From Saccoglossus kowalevskii (Eukaryota; Hemichordata; Enteropneusta; Harrimaniidae), in NCBI RefSeq assembly GCF_000003605.2, contig NW_003156233.1, positions 75,029-95,610 of the forward strand: a stretch of DNA of 20,582 bases, in the 5' to 3' direction. Both the position numbers and the translations under genes were made by a program. Position 1 is the first letter of the stretch, and the number at the start of each line of letters is the position of its first letter. Under the pieces are notes generated by a model that had not been told where the DNA came from, ran no database searches, and worked only from the letters and a program-made list of their open reading frames with translations. Positions 7,968 through 19,000 of the stretch are shown here, in pieces.

Positions 7968-9440
7968 CTGAATTCAACGAGACTGAACTTTAATTAAAAA
8001 AAGTCTTTATTATATCTGATCATCCTCAACTGGTGTCATACTTAGTGTCAAATAATATTTATAGTATCAATGACGATTTTTAGAATAAAACAAACAAAAT
8101 ATTCAATAATTTTTCGAAAATAGACACCCATCTGATTTTTTTTTGATTTTTTAAAAATATTTAGAACTGTTGTGGGGGTGGGTGAAATTTGGTACATGTA
8201 AATAGATAAAAATGGGTAATTTTTTCAGGCATTTTTCAGCCAAATAATTTGTACTTGAAAAAAAAAAACCAAAGTGTCCAAATCAATAATTATGTAATAA
8301 TTTTAAAACAAAAAATTTAACATTAGATTGATTGAATTACCTGTGATTCTAACTTGATGGAAAAATTTCAGAGAAAATTGGTTCTGTTAAAATACATGTT
8401 TTAAACTGTTATTATAAAAATATGAAAACAAATTTAGCAACTGAATATAAATTATTACTTTTGTCACATGTTTTACATCTCTATTTTTGACATGACATTT
8501 TCGACCCCTCATAGATAGGTATGAATCCTTGCTGTCAAAAATGACTCCTTTTGTACAATATGTTTTGTTGGAGTCATACAAACACTATTTTTTTTTATTT
8601 TCATTATTTTCAAACTATTTTTAATATTCAATAGTGGTAGCCATTCATGGTGTGAACAATGACTGTGTCATTTTTTTATTGTTGGATGTGTACAATGTAT
8701 GTGATATGCTAGCCCTTGCCTGTATTCAGAACTCGCCTGTTTTGCTCAGCTGGGTTGTAGGTGATGTTAAATAATGATATTGAGTAAGGTTGAGTTTGTG
8801 GAATATTAGCAATGTGTCTAGTACCTGCATGTAGAAATTCTGCTGTGCATATTTACAGCTGGGCTAGGTATGACAAAAATATGGACAAAACCTCAGAATT
8901 AATTTACATAGTTGAATGCATTGTTGATAAGGTATTAGATATGATTGTGGATTTTAATGGTTATCACTAGTTATCATATTGAGTTGAGTGTAGGTATATA
9001 ACAGTAACCATGTGACAAAAAAACTCATAAGCACAGTTATGACAATGTCCAATTCCTCATTTTTTCCCATATACCGGTATATACGACAGTGCTGATGTTA
9101 TTTAATGTCAAAATCAGTTTACAATTAATTATTTAAGGAATATAAATTTCTTGTTTGCAGTAAAGCTGCTTTTTAAAACTATCTAGAAAATCATTTGCAT
9201 CCCCATGTATGTCTAAAATAGAAAGTGAATTCAATCCTTTAATTTTTTTTTTTTTTTTTAAATATAAAGTGATGTGTTACAAAAGTTGCTGGTAAGTGAA
9301 TTAATTGTGGCACCGTAAATGTATGTATTCATAAATCTGTTGGAGCTGGTGTTGATGACATGTTCTGTTCTTTATGACTGTAAATTATTTGTCATTTGCA
9401 TAAGTGCTACTGATAGTGCAAACCCAGTATGAAAAATAAT

Positions 9441-9492
9441 TGTTGATTTCTTTAGATTTATTTAATTGCTGATTTCTTTAGATTTGTTTAAT
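9441..9492 (+). repeat. 26-bp tandem duplication
   Basis: Two adjacent 26-bp units (9441-9466 and 9467-9492), each containing TGATTTCTTTAGATTT, differ at two positions. A simple local duplication in the intron. Confidence 0.85.
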
Positions 9493-11171
9493 ACAAACCT
9501 GGTACTAGTATTTTTTTTCTGTAACTTGAATGTTTTTTCTTGGACAAGATGAGTTTCTGAAAAACTAACATGTTAATTATTTCACCTTGCCTGTATTTTT
9601 TCAAGATTTAGGTATTTCTTGTAATACAATTGTCAATGCTGTAGATAATTCAATTCAAATATTGGCAGTGGCTCCAGAGCCAGCAGGCTGCTTGTTTTCT
9701 CATTTTTGATTGATATTTTTGTTGACAATTGAAGACAAAAGTGATAAATTATAGTACTAGACTAATAATCTATGCCATAAAAATATCATGATGGTCCAGA
9801 GAATCGTTGAATAATTATCAGTTAATCACTGTGTTTTTTCAAAAAAACCACAGAATTTTGGCAGTTCTTTTAGTTATTAAACATCATTTGATTTATCATC
9901 TCTTAACAAGTTTGTGTATAGCTATAAAACAGTGAACACATGTGCAAATGCAAAGCTACGATTGTCAGATTGTACTTGTCATCAATTCAATGGTCAGTCT
10001 GTCCATGACAGTTGATGAGATACACAACTAAAGATTTGATTCATTAAATTCAATAAACGCTACTATTCATTCTTCAGAGTTATTGCTTGCTTTTTATTGA
10101 TCAATTCTCTGGCCTTGTTATTTATATGTTGGATTTTCCGCACATGTATTCATTCCGTCACACATGTCAAATGATTCTCTAGTGATACATGTAGGCACAT
10201 ATAAATATAATTAATACCAAAATATTCAGTTCAGCTAAAATGGCTTTATGTTTGCCCTATAGAAGATAATATTTGGTAATCATAGTCCTAAGTAACTATT
10301 ACATAAAAATAGCTAGACGTTTCAAGCACTGTCTCTTTATTGATAGCATAGAAGAAAAAAAAAAGATTGCCCTAATTAGTTGCCTTAGTTGACACATGCT
10401 GTGCAGTAAATGTTCTGTATATATGAGAGTTTAGTGAAACTAAACCTACATGTACTACATGTACTTGAATATTTAATATCACAAATATGCCATGAGTAAA
10501 AGAATACTATGAAATTTTGAATCAGTGAACATTTTACTAGGGTTCTTTGACTGTTACAGTAACCATTATGGAAAACCAATCAATGCAGGGTAACTACAAT
10601 GCTTGTTGCTCCTGAACCACAATAGGTCAAAGCTGGGTCATGGTTAAAAATACCACCTTGGGTTGAACTCAACGAAAAGGTCAACACATCAAGTTCCCCT
10701 GTTATGGTATGGTTTGAATTAGTCTTGGTTTTTTAAGGGACATAGTAGAACCAAGTCAAAATGTAATTCATCATTAAGTTACCGGAAGACCAGGCTTGAA
10801 CTTTCTCAAGACATGATAGAGGTTGTTGACATGTAAAAAATCATATGCAAATTAGTTTTAATTATTTCGCCAATTAGGCACCATGCTTAGGCATTTACTT
10901 TAGGGGGGGAATACAGCGATTTGCATGTAAGCAAGGACAAGTGTCAATATCTTTTAAAAAAACATCCACAAAATATAGTTTATAAATATCAAGTCGTGTA
11001 AATAGACAATGTGGATAACTATGAATAATTTAATTGATTGTCTGATGTTGTATCCTGATTATCGTAATAGATCTTACGCCTTTGATGCATATACATATTA
11101 TTATTAAATATTCTGATATTATTAAACCTAATTATTTTAAAATATATGTATTCTTTATTTTTCCTCTTATA

Positions 11172-11293
11172 TACTGTAAAATGACTAATTTTCACTGGGT
11201 TTAAATTTTGCTGATTTACCATTCCAGGCACATTTTTCAGTCAGCGAAATAAACAAAATTAAAACCCAGTGAATAATTAACCCTTTTACAGTA
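11172..11293. mobile_element. 122-bp MITE with TA target site (Tc1/mariner-like)
   Basis: The element is bounded by TA dinucleotides and has inverted ends TACTGTAAAA (11172-11181) and TTTTACAGTA (11284-11293). The inverted similarity continues inward for about 45 bp. TTCACTGGGTTTAAATTTTG (11190-11209) has its near-complement CAAAATTAAAACCCAGTGAA at about 11254-11273. The whole can fold into one long hairpin. It has no coding capacity, so it must have been moved by a transposase encoded elsewhere. TA duplication and CTGTAAAA ends suggest the Tc1/mariner superfamily. A minus ORF (11019-11231) crosses it and is an artefact. Confidence 0.8.
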
Positions 11294-12134
11294 GTATATG
11301 TAATGGTTTGAAAATGCTTTCAATTCTACAATTTCAGTATTGTTCTGTATTATTTTTTTTTTTTAGCGACTATGTATGCTTTTTATCTTTCAAATGCTGA
11401 TTTTCATTGTGTTTCCACAAAAACAAAATCCAGAATTTATGATTGTGTATAATATGCTTCTAGGCAATAGTGAGCATATAATTTCACTTTGTAATAGTCG
11501 CAAAATTAAGTGTGTATAAAGGAACACTGTATAGATTCTATTTCCTTGACAATTACTGTGAATAACCAATAACTGGCCATAAATTGTGCTTCCAACTGTT
11601 AGCTACTGTGGGTAAATAAATAGACTGGTGATTATAGCTATTTTTAGAATAATTTAAGTTTTCATATTCACTAAGCATGTTATTGAATGTATATGGGCAG
11701 ATTAAACTAGAAATTATTTTGAAGTATGGTGCTGTTTGTGAAATACGGCTGTATTGTATTTTTTGCTCAATATTAAACAGTGATTGATTGTGAAAGTTAA
11801 ATTGGATGAAAACACTCCTTGCTGTGATATTGTATGTTTGTGAAAATACCTCCTGTGAGCATTGCATGTATGAGTACTATGAAAGAATGCTTTTCATTAG
11901 TTTTATGCCAAACACTTAAAACGTCACTGCTTTTCCTGTTACTTGCTATGCTCTTTAATATACACTAATGTACATTATTACATATATTCGCCTGAACGGG
12001 GAGTACTAAAATTACTTTCTCATTTTCATTGCCAGTTATCTCTCACATTTTCTCAGGGACTGTGCAGCAGATATCAATGAAACTTGGCAAGTTGATGAAC
12101 AAGTCTATGTTACATATGCACATAGTTTTTTTTT
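11294..12134 (+). other. K2P intron 1, AT-rich stretch
   Basis: No exon recognised. The minus ORF at 11553-11867 has no family resemblance. The last 110 bp (about 12028-12134, with CAGCAGATATCAATGAAACTT) look like the body of a dispersed invertebrate repeat that leads into the next entry, but I cannot fix its limits. Confidence 0.45.
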
Positions 12135-12229
12135 CCAGATCTGAAAATCCTAAGTGGGTCTTTTTCAAGATTTTCATTCAAAATTACCCCTCTACTACAC
12201 TGACAGAGCAACTGAGCATGCTCAGAATA
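12135..12229 (+). repeat. 95-bp dispersed repeat, copy 1
   Basis: Begins after a T-run with CCAGATCTGAAAATCC, continues through AAGTGGGTC and ends at the 14-bp perfect palindrome CTGAGCATGCTCAG plus AATA. A second copy lies at 12517-12612. The ORF over it (12029-12265) exists because the repeat happens to be open and is not evidence of a gene. Confidence 0.85.
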
Positions 12230-12516
12230 TTTGATTCTGTTAAATTCAGATTCATGAACTCCTGATTTCTGATTCACAAGTTTTACCTAAATGTATTCAA
12301 ACTAACTAAATGAAACAGAAACTCAGTTTGCACTATACATAAAAAATACAGAGCTTAGGACAACTGAGACTAAGAATTTGTGTTACAGAAAATATTCACA
12401 AAAAATATGAAGATATAGCATGCCTTATAATCATGAATTTAAAATTATTATTACATATTATGCACTGTTTAAAATAATAAAAACTTTTTATTTCGAAAAA
12501 CATAATTTTTTTCCCC

Positions 12517-12612
12517 CCAGATCTGAAAATCCTAAGTGGGTCTTTTCAAGATTTTCATCCAAAATTACCTCACCCTACTGTACTGACAGAGCAACTGAGC
12601 ATGCTCAGAATA
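12517..12612 (+). repeat. 95-bp dispersed repeat, copy 2
   Basis: Second copy of the 12135 repeat in the same orientation, offset about 382 bp and roughly 90% identical by eye, with small indels in the middle. It also follows a T/C-run, and the palindrome CTGAGCATGCTCAG is fully preserved. Flanking sequences do not match, so the copies look like two insertions or a partly eroded duplication. Confidence 0.85.
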
Positions 12613-12959
12613 AATAATTAGCTTAGATTATAATGCCATTGTTTTTAGTGATGTCATGAGCTGGCCATAACCTGGTCATGACCTTGATCTGAATCAGTGA
12701 CAGATGGGTCGTACCATTACCAATCTCAGTGGAAAATGTTGAGGTGTGTCAGGGCTACATTTTGATGGGAATTATATTGGTGATAATGAAACAAACCCAG
12801 GTCCTGGTAATATACAAAGACCTGAATTAACAAAGAAGTCAAGTTGTTATTAAAGGTACATGTACATCAAGGTTTACTCAGATTTATGAATGCAGTTTCT
12901 TTTTGTTTTTAGTAATATTTTATTGGGGTATCTCATATGAATTACAATACTTGAAATAC
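12613..12959 (+). other. K2P intron 1, short unexplained stretch
   Basis: No gene seen. It includes the perfect palindrome GGTCATGACC (12674-12683), an everted pair of nuclear-receptor-type half-sites, and a TACATGTA site (12857-12864). Confidence 0.5.
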
Positions 12960-14005
12960 ACAATAAAATGGGATTACATTTCTTGTATTTTCTTGCTCAT
13001 TTATATGTTCCAATACTTGGTTTATAACTAGCTTTAATGACCTCAGGTACATTTATTACATCAGTCTAACCCATAACTTTCAGAAAATTTCCCCATTTTT
13101 TAAGGTGTCCTTTTAATTTATTTAGCTGTATAAATGGCGTTAACATCTGGCATTGAAATTCCCCCTTTTTCAGTTCTACCAATCATTGTTTGTCTAGCTA
13201 TTTTTTCTGGACCCTTCCATATAAATTTATAAATCATTTTGTTTACCAAATTCATTACATATTGTATTCTAGATATGGCCAATGTTTTGATGATCTGTAC
13301 CTTCCCCATAAGTGTTAAATCTCTGGATTTCCAAAATTGCAATGTTTTTCTTATTTTTTCTAGTGGTTCGGCCAGATTTAGTTCTCTTGCTTTGTTTTTA
13401 TCATAGGATACTAAAATTCTAACAATTTTTATTGGATCAGTTGGCCACTTTAAGTTGAGTGGTCTTTCTTTGCACTTTTTATTTTTTCCTATCCACAGGG
13501 CTCTTACTCTTATTTATTGATAGACCTGAAATTTCTTTGAATTTTTCTAGTAATTCAAACATGTTTTGTGCTGATTCAATATCCCTGAAAAAACATGTCA
13601 AGTCATCAGCAAAAGATGCATTTTTTATCTCATTTTCCCCCACCAAAATTCCATTAATGTTTTGTTGTGTTCTCAATTTCACCAGAAATATTTCTAATGC
13701 CAATATGAAAAGTATTGTTGAGATACAATCACCCTGTCTGACACCACGATGAAGTTGGAAGTAGCCTGTAGCCTGTAGATGTTCCCTTATTCATAACACA
13801 GCTGTAAATATTGTTATAAATAATTTTCACCCATTTTATAAATCCCTAGCCAAAATTAAAAGCTCTCAATGCCTTAAACAGGTACTGCCACTCAATACAG
13901 TCAATGGCTTTTTCCAAGTCTACCGTTACCAACAGACCAGGCAATTCCATCTCCTCTGTGTAGTCCATTACTCCTTCAATCAATTTTATCTCAATAATGA
14001 AATTG
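12960..14005 (-). mobile_element. Decayed LINE reverse transcriptase fragment (L1/Tx1-like)
   Basis: Reading on minus from 14005: KLIEGVMDYTEEMELPGLL, then VTVDLEKAIDCIEW (first catalytic Asp), a stop, WVKIIYNNIYSC, a frameshift, GVRQGDCISTILFILALEIF, and NASFADDLTCFF at about 13620-13590 (catalytic FADD box). Then comes LSINKSKS, another shift to LWIGKNKK, PIKIVRILVSYDK, FWKSRDLTLMGKVQIIKTLA (13337-13278), and KFIWKGPEKIARQTMIG...GGISMPD. Further degraded residues (HLKKWGNF, ASYKPSIGTYK) run to about 12960. The order of the RT, thumb and connection motifs is clear. At least three stops or frameshifts and a missing block before MNLVNK show it is inactive. It is antisense to the host K2P gene. 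No endonuclease or tail seen. Clade is inferred from motif style. Confidence 0.85.
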
Positions 14006-14148
14006 ATTATATATAAGTAGAATGGGTGTTATTCGATTATTAGTTCTCGACGATGGGAACCAAAAGGTTGATGTGTCACCAAATAATCGTTTTAAACAGC
14101 TAGCAACACAGAATTAAACGTTTGACGATATTATAAATATACAATATT

Positions 14149-14403
14149 TTATGGTATTTGTATTTCTTTGTATTTATGTTCCTTACCATACAAAAGCCCT
14201 CTGAAGGTTTTTAGTAATGTAATAAAGTTATTATTATTATAAGCTGTTTTCTTTGAAACACCACTTCGATCTCCAACCTCAGCAAGTGACAGTCCACGAA
14301 AATACAAATCGACAAATCTTGTTCTCTCTTTAACTGATTTTTCGACTCCTTGCTTCTCCATCGTGGTGTTTAAACAACTTGGACAAATGCCGTAGTTACG
14401 CAA
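14149..14403 (-). pseudogene. Helix-turn-helix ORF, transposase-type fragment
   Basis: 84-codon ORF. It has a CPSC pair at residues 7-10 and then a clear helix-turn-helix (about 27-55: RTRFVDLYFRGLSLAEVGDR, then SGVSKKTAY), as in the N-terminal DNA-binding domains of Tc1/mariner, Pax-like and related transposases. After residue 55 the frame runs into a TAATAATAATAAC repeat followed by TTTATTACATTAC and loses similarity to anything. So the catalytic domain is missing or out of frame. Met15 (14361) is an alternative start. It lies 150 bp beyond the decayed LINE, in the same orientation. No inverted ends were identified. Read as a broken DNA transposon; a host HTH exon is less likely. Confidence 0.45.
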
Positions 14404-15242
14404 TTAACACAATGACTGACCAAAAGTGAGTAAAAGACAGACACGTCTCAAAGTCTGTGGGCATCGGATTTTGTAGCAAAAATAGAAAACCTTGTGGGCA
14501 ATATCTGTCAATCATTTTTCTGATTTGCAGCCGATGTTTATATTTCTAGTTGCAACTTATGTAATGTGAAAACAAAATGTGTAACCTATTGTAGAATGTT
14601 ATCTACCATATATCTTAGCACTACTTCAGCATCAAATCAGTGCCTGGAATTGCTGTAATTCAACTGTTTTCAGTTGTTCTATGTATTATTTAAACATTAG
14701 TATTTTATAATTAAATAACAGGGACTATGGCATTTATGTCTTGTTACTGCAGTACTCACAGTTACAACTTTGCTCAGTAGTTATATTTATGTTGCGACGA
14801 AACTATGCAAATGAGATAAAATAGTCCTTTCCGACTTGCCACAGTGCATTTTGACACTTCATTAATATTGTTTATTGTTATGGTTTAACATTTTTGGACA
14901 ACTACTAAAACCTCCAGAATCATTTTTTTGCTCAAAAAAGATTATCAAAAGCAAAATTAGTTACGTATTTATGCAAATTAGTCCATGAAGTAATTTCCGT
15001 GCTTTGTTTGTTTTCTTCAGAGATTGAGCTACAAATCAAACTGTCATTTTAATATCAGCAAATTAAAAAGAAATTGTGTAGCCTTTAAAGCATTGAAAAC
15101 CTAGATCAAAAACAAATTGAAAGATTTGAAAAATCATGCACCTGTGTATGTATTAACACTGTCCTCTCTGAATAACCAGTCTTTGTTTTGATTTTTGAAA
15201 TAACCCCAAAAATGTTCAGGTGAGGCCATAGTTTTCTGTCAC
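14404..15242 (+). other. K2P intron 1, nothing recognised
   Basis: AT-rich, no ORF of note, no K2P exon, no repeat that I can define. Confidence 0.5.
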
Positions 15243-15245
15243 ATT

Positions 15246-15942
15246 AGTTGTGTTCACGTTACATGAAGTACGGGCTAAGATTTAAGCTGACTTAGGCTTA
15301 TCTAGCATATTTGCATTTCGGCTAGACCCAATTGCGTCCACGCACAGGGAGGGCCAGTCGTTAGCACGGGCTAAGGGGCACCATCAGTCGGTGACCTTTG
15401 GCAAGCCGCTATTTACAAACGAAAAATGGATGACAAGCGCGAGGTTCTATTTCTGCTGCTGACATGCTTCGTTCTAATTTTGAAGCGACGTGCACAGGAA
15501 CGCGAGAGAAGACGGATCCAACTTATTTGGATGCATAGAAACGGTATACAACAACGTAACAGAATACAGAGTTTTATTAATGCTTGTCGTTGACAGCGAA
15601 CCAAATTTATTTTGTCTACGATTGGAGCTGCTGTACGCTCTACTACAGCGACCCGATCAGTATGGAAGCGTGTACACTGAGCTCGGTTGCCATTTTGGGA
15701 ATGAAAAAGTTGGATATATTTAATCACGTGCATAATGTTCACATCCAAAGGTCGCTGCAGAGGGCGCTTAGCCCTGGGCTAAGCGTTCACGCACACTTCG
15801 TTAGCCCGTACTAAGGGTCTAGACCGCATCTTAAATTCGGATCAGATTTAGCCTGTGCTAAGCGTTCACGCACGTTTGCTTAGCACAGGCTAAGGAATTT
15901 GACCTCTTAGCATGTGCTAAGGAGCTGTGCGTGAACGCAACT
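15246..15942 (+). mobile_element. 697-bp DNA transposon with palindrome arrays (Harbinger-like?)
   Basis: Inverted ends are AGTTGTGTTCACG (15246-15258) and the complement of AGTTGCGTTCACG (15930-15942), 12 of 13 bases matching, flanked by ATT on both sides (15243-15245, 15943-15945). The flanks may be a 3-bp target duplication. The right third is packed with TTAGC-N4-GCTAA palindromes (15848-15861, 15880-15893, 15907-15920; also 15361-15374), a perfect GCTTAGCCC-T-GGGCTAAGC (15766-15784), and the terminal motif GCGTTCACGCAC repeated at 15783-15794 and 15862-15873. These look like transposase-binding subterminal repeats. The centre holds a broken short ORF (next entry). The element is richer in GC than its surroundings, which marks it as foreign. 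The superfamily is uncertain. Confidence 0.65.
15426..15659 (+). pseudogene. Broken N-terminal ORF of the transposon (possible Harbinger transposase)
   Basis: From ATG 15426: MDDKREVLFLLLTCFVLILK, then an Arg-rich RRAQERERRR, 55 codons to a TGA at about 15591. The same frame continues as QRTKFILSTIGAAVRS and RSVWKRVH before another stop. An acidic start, a hydrophobic/basic stretch and an R-x-VW segment resemble the N-terminal leader of PIF/Harbinger transposases, whose DDE domain would follow but is absent. The resemblance is weak. Other frames here (15490-15723, 15413-15748 minus) are overlapping chance frames. Confidence 0.3.
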
Positions 15943-15952
15943 ATTATTGTAG

Positions 15953-16008
15953 GAGAGAGATAACAATAGAGAGAGATAACAATAGAGAGAGATAACAATA
16001 GAGAGAGA
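15953..16008 (+). repeat. 16-bp minisatellite GAGAGAGATAACAATA x3.5
   Basis: Three complete perfect copies of the 16-bp unit and a half copy, starting 8 bp beyond the presumed target duplication of the neighbouring transposon. Confidence 0.95.
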
Positions 16009-19000
16009 AATAGCCATTGATAATTTTTGAACTTTTGACAACCCTCTCAACTTCTGACATCTTTAACAAAATCTGCTTAATTTTGTTCATTTTAAATAAA
16101 CATTTTGTAATTTTGTTTTTTTAAATGTTGTTAACTTGCTTCAAAACTAACAAACAAAAATATATAAAAATGTGCAAGATGTTGTTGCCAAAATTTTGGT
16201 ATCAAAAATCCTGGCATTATTTTTTTGTTCTTTTTTCTTGATTGTTTGAAAATGTGAATACAGAAAGCATAGCATGTACGCTATATAATGACGTTGTACA
16301 TTAAATCATTTGCAAGTGAAAAAAGATGGTTGTGTTGTTGTGTCTAGGTCTCCAGAGGGTACCATCTATGGAAATCCTATTTTGTCAAGTGAACCTCTGG
16401 GATTACAGTACAAGATGACAAGGTGCATCATATTTTTCTACGGTCCTCATCACATGACCAATTTCAATGTAATGGTGAATTCTTGACCCACAGTTTTCAC
16501 GTTGCATTTTATATGCCATTAGCTTTTATCACAATTTTCAATATTAATCACTTGTCTCAAACCCATTAAAGAGCGGGTTTTCATAGTAGGGCGGAGCTTA
16601 GTAATGATCATTCAACTACACCAGCTGTCAATCGTTTATTGTACACAATAATATTAAAAGGTATGCTTTCACCTCATGTTCATGTATACCCCCTAATCTA
16701 AACTGAAAGGTATAATAAACAGTTAATTTCTGCCAAAGAAGCAGCTTGCTGGAAGTAGAGTCATTCTGCAATTTTCAGTAATATATTCACAAGCACATAT
16801 ACCACATTGCATTGTGTAAAAAGTATTTTTCATCATTTCAACTTTAAAATCCAGTTTTCGAAATGATCGACTGTTGTCAATTCTGGTTTGCAATGTTTCC
16901 TTCAGGATTCTTTTTTGTTTGTGTCTCATACACTTCAACACATCGCCTGCTGATCTGATATACAATTCAGCTATCCATGAGGACTTCCACCAGACAGGCA
17001 GTTGTATCTGCTAATTATTAAACTATCCCTTGGTATTTATGCTTGTATCTCATCCTGTTGTACATCTTAATTTTATATGTCTCAATTGTATTTGGTGAAA
17101 ACAGGGGTGGAAATTATTTGGGAATTTTTGGAAGCAGCCATTGGTTCTATATTGATAAAGAAGTCATTCCGAATTTTGCATAGCACATGTTGATATTGAT
17201 CGTTGCTTGGTGATTTTGATAGAAATACAATTGGCTGTATTTTTTCCTTGCTTTTATCTATTAAACAGATAAATTCTAGTTCTTTACACTGCATTTTTCA
17301 TCTGAATCTAAAATAAATATTGTCTGTATGATGAGAATATTTTTGAGCCCATATGGTTGTATTTTTATCTTCTTTGTTGATGCCTCTGCTATACTGTTGC
17401 ATGTGGTCATGGTGATTTAGAGTGATTTTACACAAAATTCTTTTTTTTACTTGGGTGGGGTGTGGTGGTGGGGGCCAGTGGACTGACTCCTATTACATCT
17501 ATTAATTGCTTTTTTTGTGCTTCAAAATAGATTCATATGTACATACTACATATCAGGTTTTATTTTCAATTTATTGAGCTACTTTATGCCTCGATGGGTT
17601 TTCATCATAAGGGTCTTCCATATGTTACTGTTAACTCATCGCACACACTATCAGATGCCCATTGTTAGAGAGTAACACATGTTATCATATATTTATACAT
17701 TTAAGAATATTATGTATCTGTTAATATTGGCAATTTATTCAAATTTATAATATCATACAATTTTTGACACAAGTAAAAATTGTTATCTATTTGGTTACTT
17801 TTTGTACTTGTACAAACGATTTAGCCAGAAGGGTAAAGTTGCTTCTTTCAATGAAAATTTAATATAATTAAGCTAAATATTAAAGAAGGGGTTCAACCAG
17901 TTGAAACCATGGGGAAGAGGTAGCTGGAAAATTTAAAAAAAAAAATAATCACAAAGACATCAACAACAAAATTGCATGTAACATGTTGCAGGAAAAACTG
18001 TTTGCCATACAAGAAAAATAATCAGATAAGGCACCACAAAAAATTTTACCTAATCACACACACCGCCTCAATTTCAAATGGTTGCTTGTTAAAATACAAA
18101 TGCGATTGAAGAGTACATGTAGTTTACTACAACAATAGTCATGTACTGTAGGTTGTATATTAATGAATTATAGAGTTTAATGTAATTATGTGTCGTATGT
18201 AATTGGTCATATTCACAGGGTTAATGAGTTAATTATTTGCTATCTCTCCACATTACAACATGATAGTTTCGCAAGTGGTATCTATGTGACTGGTATGCAG
18301 TATTAAAGGTCATAGTAAATACTTTTAATGGAAATACATGTATGACAAATCCTGTAAGGGAAAATAGTTATGATTATTATACTTTATAATCACATCATCG
18401 CCATATTGTTTCGAATATCAAAACTGCAACATTGCCATCTAAGTTGCTGACTGATTTGTTATGTGCACCTGGAGGTCGTTAAAACAAGTTGTGGCGAACC
18501 AACCACAACAGGAGACATCAAACTAATAGTGGGGGAAGAAGACTATGATACAATTGCCTTTAATTCAATCTATTGTATAAATGTATGTACTGACATAGTC
18601 TGAAATGTCAGGAACATAGTCTATGGTATGTGTCCTAAAGCTCGTAAATGCATGCATTAATTCAATTGCAACCCTCGTAAAAATGTTTTGGACTAACCAA
18701 TCTTTATCATGTAAAGATCTCAAGACACACATCGCAAACCAGTTGATAACTTATATTTGGTGTTTGAAACAATATGGCGGTAATAATAAAAAAAAAATTA
18801 AATTAAATCTTCCTTTCGCAAAAGAAAAAGAAATAAGTATCATTTGTTTTGATTGGTACTTTTTCATTCATGATTAAGTTCAGGAAAAATGTGTAGAAAA
18901 AAAAAGTAATTTTCACATGATTTTTTTATTTATCCTTTTCTGATTCATTCAGTGGCCTGTGAAATTCTTTTTTTTTTACCTGCAATTGAACTGCTTTACC

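Larger units (their letters stand above)
7739..11171 (+). other. K2P intron 1, first part; no exon seen
   Basis: AT-rich intronic DNA starting at the GTAAGT donor. No second K2P exon is readable (expected: the filter completion Y/F-G-N/H, then TM2). It holds the 26-bp palindrome at 7942-7967, a 26-bp tandem duplication at 9441-9492, TACATGTA sites at 8193, 10186, 10447 and 10456, and AGGTCA-type half-sites around 10624-10640. The minus ORFs at 8387-8581, 10385-10579 and 11019-11231 look like chance. Confidence 0.65.

Noticed and set aside
12029-12617. Two ORFs sharing RSENPKWVF, as a gene family
   Set aside because: The shared peptide comes from two copies of a 95-bp non-coding repeat, and the frames diverge after an indel.
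13459-13752. Plus ORF of 97 codons
   Set aside because: It is the antisense shadow of the minus-strand reverse transcriptase.
16330-16440. Possible exon after TGTGTCTAG
   Set aside because: The frame after the AG has no K2P or other known motif and stops within about 25 codons.
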